Source: Bacillota bacterium (GTDB taxonomy: Bacteria > Bacillota > UBA4882 > UBA8346). Taken from it: a DNA stretch of 64,000 nt. The stretch lies in contig JAEYGI010000025.1 in assembly GCA_023402395.1 (NCBI GenBank), positions 22,347-86,346 on the forward strand. Direction: 5' to 3'. Positions 50,290-58,988 of the stretch are shown piece by piece. Under the pieces are notes generated by a model. It saw only the letters and a list, made by a program, of their open reading frames with translations. It searched no databases and was not told the origin of the DNA. A program made the translations under genes and the position numbers. Position 1 is the stretch's first letter; each line of letters opens with the position of its first letter.

Positions 50290-51582
50290 ATGGCTGCCAA
50301 AAAGCGATATGTTCAAGTGGGGATCGGAGGAAGGGCCCGCTTCTTTTATGAAGCCATCGCCGGAACCTATGCCAGCAATTCGGAACTGGTCGGATTCTGC
50401 GACCTAAACCAGACCCGAATGGACTATGCCAACCGGGTGATCCAGGAAAAGTACAATTATCCGCCGGTTCCGACCTATAAAATTGAGGATTTCGACCAGA
50501 TGATCAAGGAATGCCGGCCGGACGTGGTCATCGTGACGTCAGTAGACCGGACTCACCACCGCTACATCATCCGCGCCATGGAACTCGGTTGCGACGTGCT
50601 CACCGAGAAGCCGATGACCGTGGATGCCGAAAAAGCCCAGGCGATTCTGGACGCGATCAAGCAAACCGGCAGGAAGCTGCGGGTGAGCTTCAACTACCGG
50701 TATGCCCCGCACAATACCAAACTCCGGGAACTGATTATGGACGGAGTGATCGGCGACGTCTTTTCGGTTCATTTCGAATGGCTACTCAACACCGAGCATG
50801 GCGCCGATTATTTCCGCCGCTGGCACCGGGACAAGCGGAACAGCGGCGGCCTGCTGGTGCACAAGGCCACGCACCACTTTGATCTGGTCAACTTTTGGCT
50901 GGGCGACCGGCCGGACACGGTATTCGCCATGGGCGATCTTAACTTCTATGGCAAAGAAAACGCCGAAAAACGGGGCGTTACCAAATTTTACAGCCGGGCG
51001 TACGGCAGCGAGAACGCCAAGAATGACCCCTTCGCGCTGCATCTGGAGGAGAAAGAAGTCCTCAAAGCGCTTTATCTCGATGCCGAGCACGAGGACGGCT
51101 ATTACCGCGATTTGAGCGTGTTCGGCGACGGGATCAATATCGAGGACACCCTCGGCGTCATGGTCCGTTACCGGAAGAACACCATTTTAACTTATTCACT
51201 CAATGCCTATCTGCCCTGGGAAGGGTTCCGGGTAGCCTTCAACGGCAGCAAGGGAAGACTCCAAGCAGCTGTGGTGGAGCGGCCCTATGTCAATTCCGGT
51301 GGCCAAGCCTCTCAGGAAGGCGCCTTGAAACAAAAAAGCATCACCGTTTACCCGATGTTCGGAGAGGCCTATGACGTGGAAATAATTGAAAAAGAAGGCG
51401 GCCACGGCGGCGGCGATCCGATCCTCTTAAACGATCTCTTCGGCGTCCCCGAGCCGGACCGGTTCAACCGGGCCGCCTCCCATGTCGACGGCGCCATGTC
51501 GATCTTAACTGGCATCGCTGGCAACCGGTCAATGGCCACCGGTCTGCCGGTGAAGATCGACAATTTGCTGCGGTTTGACTGA
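50290..51582 (+). CDS. Gfo/Idh/MocA-family oxidoreductase
   Basis: A 430-aa NAD(P)-dependent dehydrogenase. The N-terminal Rossmann fold starts VGIGGRARFF, with LTEKPMTVDAEKAQ as the family EKP motif (Lys near residue 108). The C-terminal domain has GGLLVHKATHHFDLVNFW, where the His residues bind substrate. These enzymes oxidise sugar or inositol hydroxyl groups. GGAGG lies six bases before the ATG. It is divergent from the second importer and probably acts on its sugar. It has its own terminator. Confidence 0.9.
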   Translation: MAAKKRYVQVGIGGRARFFYEAIAGTYASNSELVGFCDLNQTRMDYANRVIQEKYNYPPVPTYKIEDFDQMIKECRPDVVIVTSVDRTHHRYIIRAMELGCDVLTEKPMTVDAEKAQAILDAIKQTGRKLRVSFNYRYAPHNTKLRELIMDGVIGDVFSVHFEWLLNTEHGADYFRRWHRDKRNSGGLLVHKATHHFDLVNFWLGDRPDTVFAMGDLNFYGKENAEKRGVTKFYSRAYGSENAKNDPFALHLEEKEVLKALYLDAEHEDGYYRDLSVFGDGINIEDTLGVMVRYRKNTILTYSLNAYLPWEGFRVAFNGSKGRLQAAVVERPYVNSGGQASQEGALKQKSITVYPMFGEAYDVEIIEKEGGHGGGDPILLNDLFGVPEPDRFNRAASHVDGAMSILTGIAGNRSMATGLPVKIDNLLRFD

Positions 51583-51618
51583 CGCGTAAACGAATCCAAT
51601 TTGAACTTTGAAGGAAGG

Positions 51619-51657
51619 GCTGTTCCAGCCGGTGCGCCGGCTGGAACAGCTTTTTTA
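51619..51657 (+). terminator. Rho-independent terminator of the 50290 gene
   Basis: GCTGTTCCAGCCGG pairs with CCGGCTGGAACAGC (14 bp) around TGCG, followed by six T. Confidence 0.95.
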
Positions 51658-51758
51658 TCAAGTAACATCTTAAAGTTGTTTCATTTTTTAGAGTAATTTA
51701 TTTCCTGTAATTTTTTTTCCCAAAGTTCGTAAACAAACACACAAATTCAATTGACATC

Positions 51759-51804
51759 CGTTCCTTTGCTATACCATGAATCGTTCCTTTGCTATACCAT
51801 GAAT
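51759..51804. repeat. Perfect 23-bp tandem duplication upstream of the FadR-type regulator
   Basis: A 23-bp unit (CGTTCCTTTGC followed by TATACCATGAAT) occurs twice back to back, immediately after a TTGACA (51751-51756). Tandem duplication inside a promoter can alter spacing or double a binding site. A TGGTCAGGCCACCA inverted motif near 51878 lies closer to the gene and resembles a FadR-family operator. The remainder of 51658-51916 shows no gene. Confidence 0.75.
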
Positions 51805-51916
51805 ATCGCTTTGAGAAATTTATTTTCAAGGCTGCAGGATTCTTGGTAATTAAATCGAATAATGGTATCGGTAGAGTGGTCAGGCCACCAGATAGTCTAT
51901 CCGGGAGGTTGAAGTC

Positions 51917-52615
51917 ATGGAGATCTTGCCGATCAACGCCAAGCGCAATTATCAGTCCATCATCGAACAGTTTGTCCATTTGCTCGGAGAGGGCCAAATC
52001 AAGGTCGGCGACCAGTTGCCCCCCGAACGGACGCTGGCCGAGATGTTTAACGTCAGCCGGGCCTCGATCCGGGAAGCCTTCGCGGCCATGGAGATCATCG
52101 GCCTGATTGAGGTCAGGCCCGGCGAAGGCGCTTTCGTGACCGACCTCAATATCGCGCCGTTTTTGAACACCATCGCTCCCTTGTTCCTCCGGAACGGCGA
52201 TATGGAACACGATCTGCTGGATTTCCGCCGGATGCTGGAGTTGGAAGCGGTGGGCCAAGCGGCGCTCAAGGCCACGCCGGAACGCCTATGCCTGCTGGAG
52301 ACCGCCCTGGGAAGCATGAAGGCGGCCATCGCCTCCGGCGACACCAATGCAGGAGCCGAGGCCGATATCGCCTTCCACAAGGCGGTCTTTACCATGACCG
52401 GCAACTTTATTCTGGCCAAAGCCGCCGAGTGCATCGGATCGCTTCTGGAGTTTTCGGTACGCTTCAACCGACAGCAGATTTTGCGGCAGAGCGAGGGCGG
52501 TTTCGAACTTTACCGGCAGCACATGGGGATTCACGAAGCCATCGCCGCGGGACAACCCGAATTGGCCCGCGACCTGATGGAGCGGCACCTCTATTATGTG
52601 CTCAAGATCTCCTGA
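51917..52615 (+). CDS. GntR/FadR-family regulator, LctA-like
   Basis: A 232-aa regulator. N-terminal winged helix (GDQLPPERTLAEMFNVSRASIREAFAAMEIIGLIEVRPGEG, seen in parts) and a C-terminal FCD ligand domain with the metal-binding Asp/His set (AFHKAVFTMTGN and HMGIHEAIAAG). FadR-type regulators of this branch (LldR, LctA) usually respond to lactate or glycolate. It sits directly upstream of the Etf/dehydrogenase genes, the same order as lctA-lctBCD in Acetobacterium woodii, so it is probably their repressor. GGGAGG precedes the ATG. Confidence 0.9.
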   Translation: MEILPINAKRNYQSIIEQFVHLLGEGQIKVGDQLPPERTLAEMFNVSRASIREAFAAMEIIGLIEVRPGEGAFVTDLNIAPFLNTIAPLFLRNGDMEHDLLDFRRMLELEAVGQAALKATPERLCLLETALGSMKAAIASGDTNAGAEADIAFHKAVFTMTGNFILAKAAECIGSLLEFSVRFNRQQILRQSEGGFELYRQHMGIHEAIAAGQPELARDLMERHLYYVLKIS

Positions 52616-52780
52616 GCGTGGCTTCAACGTTCGTGATTCTTACCCAAAACGGTGTCAAACCTTAAACCTGAATTTACTTATCTGGCATTTTCTCCCCGTA
52701 ATCGGCATTTTTAAAAAAACGTTTTCCTGATCCTGGATAATAAACAAGGACCTACTTCTACATCATCACGGAGGTGCGCT

Positions 52781-53578
52781 ATGAACATCATTGTCTGCAT
52801 CAAGCAGGTCCCCGGCACTACCAAGGTGGAGATCGATGAAGCGACCGGCGTCTTAAAACGCGACGGCGTGGAGAGCAAGTTGAACCCCTACGACCTCTAC
52901 GCGCTGGAGACCGCGCTCCGGCTCCGGGACCGGCTGGGCGGCTCCGTCACCGTGGTCTCCATGGGGCCACCCCAGGCCGAAGCGGTAATCAAAGAAGCCT
53001 ACGCCATCGGCGCCGATGCCGGAATTCTGGTCTCGGACCGGAAATTCGCCGGTTCCGATGTTCTGGCCACCTCATACACGCTGGCTCAGGCGATTCACGC
53101 CGCCGGTCCGTTCGATCTGATTCTCTGTGGCAAACAGACCACCGACGGCGATACCGCGCAGGTGGGACCGGCGTTGGCCGAACATCTGGCGATCCCTCAT
53201 GTCACCTGGGTCCGGGCCATTCCCGAGGCCGATGCCGACAAGATCGTGGTCGAACAGGACTTGGCTGACAGCTTTGAAGCGGTGGAGCTTTCCTACCCCT
53301 GTCTGATCACGGTCGAAAAAGGAATCTACCCGCCCCGGCTTCCTTCCTACAAGCGGAAATTGGCGACCGCCGACCGGCCGGTCAAGGTGTTGACCTTCCG
53401 TGAACTGGCTGACTCCAATGAACTGAATTACGGTCTGAACGGTTCTCCGACCCAAGTGGAACGGATCTTCCCGCCGGAGGTCAACTCCGAGCAAGTACTC
53501 TGGGAGGGAGCCCCCGGGCTGCTCTCCGAGAAGATCTTCCATCTGTTGCTGGAATCGAAATTCATATCCAAGGGGTGA
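52781..53578 (+). CDS. lctB: Electron-transfer flavoprotein beta subunit, LctB-like
   Basis: A 265-aa EtfB. It has the AMP/FAD-binding beta-subunit features (NIIVCIKQVPGT, LNPYDLYALETAL, VSMGPPQAEAVIKEAYAIGAD, LCGKQTTDGDTAQVGP). With the alpha subunit it forms the flavin-based electron-splitting module of a lactate dehydrogenase complex. GGAGG lies six bases before the ATG. The stop overlaps the frame start of the next gene. An Etf of this kind bifurcates or confurcates electrons with ferredoxin, which the ferredoxin domain of its partner supports. Confidence 0.92.
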   Translation: MNIIVCIKQVPGTTKVEIDEATGVLKRDGVESKLNPYDLYALETALRLRDRLGGSVTVVSMGPPQAEAVIKEAYAIGADAGILVSDRKFAGSDVLATSYTLAQAIHAAGPFDLILCGKQTTDGDTAQVGPALAEHLAIPHVTWVRAIPEADADKIVVEQDLADSFEAVELSYPCLITVEKGIYPPRLPSYKRKLATADRPVKVLTFRELADSNELNYGLNGSPTQVERIFPPEVNSEQVLWEGAPGLLSEKIFHLLLESKFISKG

Positions 53579-53583
53579 ACGCC

Positions 53584-54795
53584 GTGGCCAATCTCACTAT
53601 TAATCATCAAAAATGCATCCGTTGCGACGCCTGTATCGCCGCTTGCCCGTTCGGGGCTATTCAGATCGCGGACGAACGGATCGCCATTACCGCTGCCTGC
53701 CGGGTCTGCAAGCTCTGTCTGAAAGCCTGTCCCGCCGGCGCCATCACGCTCTCCGAAACCCGGCGCGCCTCGGTCAATAAGGACGAATGGCGGGGAATTT
53801 TAGTCTTCGTTGAGCATCTCGACGGCGCGATTCATCCGGTGACATTGGAACTGATCGGCAAAGCCCGGGAATTGGCTGCTGAAGTCGGATTCCCGGTGTA
53901 CGCCTTGTTTTTGGGAGCCGGAATCGAGGCCAAAGCAGCCGAGCTTCTCCTTTACGGGGTCGATAAAGTCTTCGTCTATGATGAAGAGCAGCTTCGCCAT
54001 TTCCGCGTCGATGTCTACGCCAATGCCTTCGCCGACTGTATTAACCGGGTCAAACCGTCAATCGTACTGGTCGGAGCAACCTCGATCGGCCGCTCGCTGG
54101 CACCCCGGGTCGCCACTCGGTTCCGGACCGGCCTGACCGCCGACTGCACTAAGCTCGCCATCAAGCCCAACACCGATCTGGTGCAGATCCGGCCGGCTTT
54201 CGGGGGCAATATCATGGCGCAGATTATCACTACCCATACCCGGCCGCAGTTCGCCACCGTGCGCTACAAAGTAATGAATACGGCCGATTGCGTCCCGGCC
54301 CCCACCGGAACGGTAGAATCGTTGACGCTGGACCCGACGGAATTGCAGTCGCGGATTCGCGTCTTGAAAGTGGAGCGGAAGGAACAACAGCCGGGCATCT
54401 CCGAGGCCGAGGTGCTGGTGGCCGCCGGGCGCGGCGTCAAAGACCCGAAGGACCTGGCGCTCCTGGAGGAACTAGCCGTTCTTCTCGGCGGTCAATTGGC
54501 CGTCTCCCGGCCGCTGGTGGAAGCCGGCTGGGCACATTATACCCGCCAGATCGGCCTCTCGGGCCGGACCGTCAAGCCGAAGCTGATCATCACCTGCGGG
54601 ATCTCGGGCGCGGTTCAGTTCACCGCCTGTATGAACGCGGCGGAACGGATCGTAGCCATCAACACCGACCCCGGCGCCCCAATCTTTAAGATCGCCCATT
54701 ACGGAGTGGTCGGGGATTGGTATCAGATTATTCCGTCGCTGATTGAACGGATCAAAAAGGAGGGACCCGCCACATGCGCGAATATCATCGGCTAA
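53584..54795 (+). CDS. lctC: Etf alpha subunit with N-terminal 2[4Fe-4S] domain, LctC-like
   Basis: A 403-aa protein. Residues 1-60 form a two-cluster ferredoxin domain with Cys 11, 14, 17, 21 and 39, 42, 45, 49. The remainder is EtfA, ending with the FAD-binding domain (SRPLVEAGWAHYTRQIGLSG, CGISGAVQFTACM, NTDPGAPIFKIAHYGVVGD). This ferredoxin-EtfA fusion is typical of electron-confurcating complexes (LctC, CarE) and not of respiratory Etf. GTG at 53584 is preferred, nine bases after AAGGGG; the GTG at 53575 overlaps the upstream stop. Its last 22 bases overlap the dehydrogenase gene. Confidence 0.92.
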   Translation: MANLTINHQKCIRCDACIAACPFGAIQIADERIAITAACRVCKLCLKACPAGAITLSETRRASVNKDEWRGILVFVEHLDGAIHPVTLELIGKARELAAEVGFPVYALFLGAGIEAKAAELLLYGVDKVFVYDEEQLRHFRVDVYANAFADCINRVKPSIVLVGATSIGRSLAPRVATRFRTGLTADCTKLAIKPNTDLVQIRPAFGGNIMAQIITTHTRPQFATVRYKVMNTADCVPAPTGTVESLTLDPTELQSRIRVLKVERKEQQPGISEAEVLVAAGRGVKDPKDLALLEELAVLLGGQLAVSRPLVEAGWAHYTRQIGLSGRTVKPKLIITCGISGAVQFTACMNAAERIVAINTDPGAPIFKIAHYGVVGDWYQIIPSLIERIKKEGPATCANIIG

Positions 54796-56177
54796 CCGCC
54801 GCCGACCTTGAAGCCTTGCAGGCGATCTGCGGCCCGGATCGCACCTTTACCGGAACGGCCATCAATGAGGATTACACCCATGACGAGATGATCGAATACG
54901 GTAAATTCCACCCCGAAGTGGTGCTGGAAGTGGAAAACGCCGCCGAAGTGGCCCGGATCATGCGCTACGCTTACGAGCATGACATTCCGGTCACGCCGCG
55001 CGGCTCCGGGACCGGGCTCTGCGGCGGCGCCGTGGCGGTTCACGGCGGGATTCTGCTTTCCACGGTCCGGATGAACCGGATCCTGGAGTTTGACGAGGCT
55101 AATCTGACCGTTACCGTCGAGCCCGGGGTCCTTCTGATGGAGCTGGCCAAGGCGGTGGCGGAGAAAGATCTGCTCTATCCCCCCGATCCCGGCGAAAAAT
55201 CGGCGACCATCGGCGGCAACGTGATGACCAACGCCGGCGGGATGCGGGCGGTTAAATACGGGGTCACCCGCGATTATGTCCGGGGGCTGGAAGTAGTGCT
55301 GGCCGACGGCTCCCTCCTGGAACTCGGCGGCAAGGTGGCCAAGAACAGCTCGGGCTACAGCCTGAAGGACTTGCTGGTCGGCTCCGAGGGGACGCTCGGC
55401 ATCGTCACCAAACTGACCCTCCGGCTGATCCCGCTACCCAAGAAAGCCATGAGCCTGCTGGTGCCGTTCCCGACCCTGGAGGACTGCATCGAAACCGTGC
55501 CGAAGATCATCAAGTCCAAAGCGGTGCCGACCGCGGTCGAGTTCATGGAGAGGGAAGTGATCGAGGCCGCCGAGGAGTATCTTGGCAAAAGCTTTCCCGA
55601 CAAGACCGCCGACGCCTATCTGTTGCTGACCTTCGACGGCAACTCGGTCCAGGAGATCGAGCGCCTTTATGATCAGGTGGCCCGGATTTGCCTGGACGCC
55701 GGAGCAATCGACGTCTTCATCTCCGACACCGAGGAGCGGCAGGAGTCGATCTGGAGCGCCCGGGGCGCCTTCCTGGAAGCGATCAAGAGTTCCACGCCGG
55801 AGATGGATGAGTGCGACGTAGTAGTACCGCGCGACCGGATCGCAATTTTCATGAAGTTCGTCAAGGAGCTGGAACGGAAATACGCCATCCGGATTCGCAG
55901 CTTCGGCCATGCCGGCGACGGCAATCTTCACATCTATGTCTGCAAGGACGAGCTCTCTGACCGGCTCTGGCGCGAGAAACTGGACGGGGTCATGGCCGAG
56001 CTGTATGACAAAGCGGTTGAACTGGAAGGCAAAGTCTCCGGCGAACACGGCATCGGCCACGCCAAGGCGCAATTCCTGGCCGAGTCCGAGGGCAAGGTGT
56101 ATATGCGGCTGGTTCAAGCGGTGAAGCAGGCCTTTGATCCGAAAAACATTCTGAATCCGGGGAAGATCTGTCCGTAA
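54774..56177 (+). CDS. lctD: FAD-linked lactate dehydrogenase subunit, LctD/GlcD-like
   Basis: A 467-aa FAD-binding PCMH-type oxidase. Motifs: VTPRGSGTGLCGGAVAVHGG, EPGVLLMELAKAV, PPDPGEKSATIGGNVMTNAGG and the C-terminal FGHAGDGNLH and GEHGIGHAK. It belongs to the D-lactate/glycolate oxidase family (GlcD). Placed after etfBA, it should oxidise lactate to pyruvate and pass electrons to the Etf, which drives them to NAD+ with help from reduced ferredoxin, as shown for A. woodii LctBCD. Glycolate as substrate cannot be excluded. GGAGG lies ten bases upstream. No racemase or permease gene follows. Confidence 0.9.
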   Translation: MREYHRLTAADLEALQAICGPDRTFTGTAINEDYTHDEMIEYGKFHPEVVLEVENAAEVARIMRYAYEHDIPVTPRGSGTGLCGGAVAVHGGILLSTVRMNRILEFDEANLTVTVEPGVLLMELAKAVAEKDLLYPPDPGEKSATIGGNVMTNAGGMRAVKYGVTRDYVRGLEVVLADGSLLELGGKVAKNSSGYSLKDLLVGSEGTLGIVTKLTLRLIPLPKKAMSLLVPFPTLEDCIETVPKIIKSKAVPTAVEFMEREVIEAAEEYLGKSFPDKTADAYLLLTFDGNSVQEIERLYDQVARICLDAGAIDVFISDTEERQESIWSARGAFLEAIKSSTPEMDECDVVVPRDRIAIFMKFVKELERKYAIRIRSFGHAGDGNLHIYVCKDELSDRLWREKLDGVMAELYDKAVELEGKVSGEHGIGHAKAQFLAESEGKVYMRLVQAVKQAFDPKNILNPGKICP

Positions 56178-56186
56178 TTGGCGCGG

Positions 56187-56206
56187 TTATCCACAGCTGT
56201 GGATAA
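56187..56206. promoter_or_regulatory. Perfect inverted pair of DnaA boxes
   Basis: TTATCCACA (56187-56195), GC, TGTGGATAA (56198-56206): a 20-bp perfect palindrome composed of two consensus DnaA boxes, ten bases after the lctD stop. A further related TTTGTGGGCATAA follows at 56210. It has no T-run and the arms match the DnaA consensus at all nine positions. Confidence 0.7.
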
Positions 56207-56327
56207 AATTTGTGGGCATAAGGAAAACTTTTTCGCATAGAATAAAAGATCGACCAGGGGCTGGCGGCCAGACTGCCAGCCTCTGGCCGATCCTCGGAGC
56301 GCAGCCGGCTCCCTATCCCTTATTCAA

Positions 56328-57383
56328 TTATTCAATCGCCGCTTCCCGGCCGGTCTCCGCCGAACGGTACGCGGCGTCAATGATTTTCATTACATCCCGG
56401 GCCTGTTCCGGACCGGCCAGAGGTTTCCGGTTCTCCCGGATGCAGTCGATGAAATGAGCGAACTCATTTAAAGGCTCCTTGCCATAGGCGGTATCCGGGA
56501 CCATATCGACCAGCGTCTCCTCGATCTCAGAGTAGATCTTCAGTTGGCCTTCGCGAAACGAAAGGCCGCCCCGGGTTCCCAACAGTTCATAAAATTGGCT
56601 CTCCCGCTCCACATTGGAGGCCCAGCCGAATTCAAAATCGAGCGTCGCGCCGTTTTCCATCCGCACCAACCCCACGGCCAGATCCTCGACGTCCATGGCT
56701 CCGTTGCCGCCGTCGCCATAGGTCCAACTGTTCAAACAACGGTTATCGGCAAATTTGGAATAGGTGGCGGCGCTGACCGACTCCGCTTTGGGAAAGCCGG
56801 ACAAATACAACGCCAAATCGATATAGTGGACTCCCAGGTCGATCAGCGGCCCGCCTCCGGCCAACGCCTTGATTGTAAACCAGCTTCCCTTGCCGGGAAT
56901 CTGCCGGCGCCGCCGCCAACCGCAGCGGAGATGATAGATCTCGCCCAGATGCCCGGCGGCGATGTACCGTTTCGCGAAATAGGCGCTGCCCGTAAAGCGG
57001 TTGTTCAACCCAATCATCAACTGCTTTCCCGAATGGTCCCGGGCCGCGATCATCCGCTCCGCCTCCCCGGCGTTCAAGGCGATCGGTTTTTCGCAATGAA
57101 CGTGGATCCCCTTTTCCAAGGCAGCGACCGCAATCGGGAGATGGGTATGATTAGGAGTGCAGATGCTGATCAAATCCAGGTCCGCCTCATCGAACATTTT
57201 CCGGTAATCGGCATAGACTTTCGGAACGCCATACTTCCGGGCCAACTCCGCCGCTCTGTCGGGCCGGTGGTTGCAGATCGCGACCGCCTCCACTCCGGGT
57301 TGGCCCAAATATCCTTTCAAATGCTTCAATTCGGCAATGGCGCCCGCTCCCACCAGGCCGTACCGTAACTCTCGGTTTGTCAT
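56328..57383 (-). CDS. Gfo/Idh/MocA-family oxidoreductase
   Basis: A 351-aa NAD(P)-dependent sugar or inositol dehydrogenase: YGLVGAGAIAELKHL (Rossmann), HCEKPIALNAGEAERM (EKP motif) and GGPLIDLGVHYIDLALY (catalytic region). GGAGGGA is nine bases before the ATG at 57383. It is not closely related to the family member at 50290, which has a longer C-terminal part. It is a single gene convergent with lctD. Substrate unknown. Confidence 0.9.
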   Translation of the reverse strand: MTNRELRYGLVGAGAIAELKHLKGYLGQPGVEAVAICNHRPDRAAELARKYGVPKVYADYRKMFDEADLDLISICTPNHTHLPIAVAALEKGIHVHCEKPIALNAGEAERMIAARDHSGKQLMIGLNNRFTGSAYFAKRYIAAGHLGEIYHLRCGWRRRRQIPGKGSWFTIKALAGGGPLIDLGVHYIDLALYLSGFPKAESVSAATYSKFADNRCLNSWTYGDGGNGAMDVEDLAVGLVRMENGATLDFEFGWASNVERESQFYELLGTRGGLSFREGQLKIYSEIEETLVDMVPDTAYGKEPLNEFAHFIDCIRENRKPLAGPEQARDVMKIIDAAYRSAETGREAAIE

Positions 57384-57533
57384 CCGGTTTTCTCCCTCCA
57401 TCGCCGCGTTGATGGCGTCTCTGCTTTCCTTGTCCCCTCATAAACTAATTATAATGATCTCCGCCCGCCAAATCCACTGTCGGAAAAACATACCGACGCG
57501 TTGGACGCCTTGAACGCGCCGGTACCGTCTTGC

Positions 57534-57956
57534 TCACTCCCTCTTTCCTTCCTTTTCGGCCTGGATCCGGTTGATATAGCTCTCGAACGACGCCTTTCCT
57601 TCCGCTTTCCACCAGGCGTCGTAATGACACCAGTTTTTCCAGCCGTTCTTTCCCTTCCAGCCTTCGTCATCCCAATCCCACTCATGATGCCAATGGCCAC
57701 CGCGGCCACGATGCCGGCCCCAGCGGCCGTGATGATGGCCGATGGTTCCAAAGATCAGATGGGCCAAGAACACCAAGCCGAACGCCTGCCAGAAGGTGAT
57801 CCTGATCAGTCCGAAGATCGCTGGCATCAGCCAGTTCCAAAGCTGCTGGACAAACCAGCCGAAGGCCAGCGCCATCACAGCGACACCCGCCAGCCCCGCC
57901 AGGGTCATCGCGGCAATTTTCGCCCCGCGCGCGGCGGGATTGTTTGAATATCTCAT
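57534..57956 (-). CDS. Membrane protein with His/Trp-rich tail, linked to ECF sigma factor
   Basis: A 140-aa protein with two hydrophobic segments (about 14-35 and 42-68) and a soluble tail packed with His, Trp, Arg and Gly (GHHHGRWGRHRGRGGHWHHEW), followed by an acidic and a basic stretch. The His cluster suggests metal binding. It lies directly downstream of an ECF sigma gene on the same strand, the place of an anti-sigma factor or first target, but it has no recognisable anti-sigma domain. AAGGAGG is seven bases before ATG 57956; ATG 57962 is too near. Function inferred only from context. Confidence 0.65.
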   Translation of the reverse strand: MRYSNNPAARGAKIAAMTLAGLAGVAVMALAFGWFVQQLWNWLMPAIFGLIRITFWQAFGLVFLAHLIFGTIGHHHGRWGRHRGRGGHWHHEWDWDDEGWKGKNGWKNWCHYDAWWKAEGKASFESYINRIQAEKEGKRE

Positions 57957-58037
57957 TACCATTCCTCCTTACGGTAAAACACGATTGATCGCCGAATGCC
58001 GGTTCAAAGACCGATCGAAAGCGGGCCGGCCTTCCCT

Positions 58038-58583
58038 TCAGGGCCGCCAGTCCGCCAAAGCCTTTCGCAGCACGGCGGTGGCCCGGTGCTTGCGGGCGAG
58101 CAAGGTGCCGACGGGTTCCTCCCAAAGCTCCGCCAGCTCCCGGAAAGCGTACCCTTGGACTTCGGTGGCGATCCAGACCGCCCGCTGCCTCGGCTCCAAT
58201 CCGTCAAGCGCCGCGACCAGCTGCTCCCGGAACTCCCGGTCCGTAATCTCCGCCCAAAGATCGGAGCCGCCGTAATCGGATGGCCCGCGCTCCGGCAAGT
58301 CCCGGCCGTCGCCCAGCGCCGCCTCATCCAGCGGAACCAGCCGCTGGCGGCGGCGGAGAAAGTCGATGGTTTTGTTCCGCACCGCCCGGTAGACATAGGC
58401 GGCCAGATTTTCGATCTGCCCGGCCAGATCCGCCTTGTCGACCAGACTGAGCATGATCTCTCCGATCGCATCCTCCAGATCCATCTCACTGAGATCAGCG
58501 GCCCGGTTGCGCAAATAACGAAGCAGGTTCTGGCGCTCCCTGCCGAAGAAATCGGCGATGGTGTCCTTCGTTTCTTGCCCCAT
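58038..58583 (-). CDS. ECF-type RNA polymerase sigma factor
   Basis: A 181-aa sigma-70 family factor of ECF type. Region 2 covers about 15-85 (LEDAIGEIMLSLVD, YVYRAVRNKTIDFLRRRQR) and region 4 about 120-175 (LDGLEPRQRAVWIATEVQGY, FRELAELWEEPVGTLLARKH). The ATG at 58583 has AAAGGA six bases upstream; the frame start at 58730 has no site. The downstream His-rich membrane protein is probably co-transcribed. The signal it answers is unknown. The 405 bases between this start and 58989 hold no other gene. Confidence 0.92.
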   Translation of the reverse strand: MGQETKDTIADFFGRERQNLLRYLRNRAADLSEMDLEDAIGEIMLSLVDKADLAGQIENLAAYVYRAVRNKTIDFLRRRQRLVPLDEAALGDGRDLPERGPSDYGGSDLWAEITDREFREQLVAALDGLEPRQRAVWIATEVQGYAFRELAELWEEPVGTLLARKHRATAVLRKALADWRP

Positions 58584-58988
58584 TCGATAGTCCTTTGCCT
58601 GCGTTCTCCACCGGAAAATCGAACCCGCGCTTTCGTCCCGGTTCACTGATCTGACGTTTTGGGGAAGCGATTTATTGCAAGCGTTGATCGATTTTTTAGC
58701 ATGGTGGCTCAAAACCGGTCTCTCCGGCACTGCCGTTGATCATCGATGGACGCGCATTCACCCGCCTTGAGAGAAGAGATAAAATATGGTAAAATTAAGT
58801 AATTGAAAAAATAAACCTGATTGCATGCTTTCCGTATTAAGTTTATCATACTTTAAGGAACACCCAATCTATTCCCTTATCCGAAGAGGTGCACGCCTCA
58901 ACGATGCGGAAGTTTGGCGCGTAAACTTGTCTCTCTTCTCGAACCTCTCACATTCCACTTCACACTTCTAATTACGGAGGTGCGCGAA

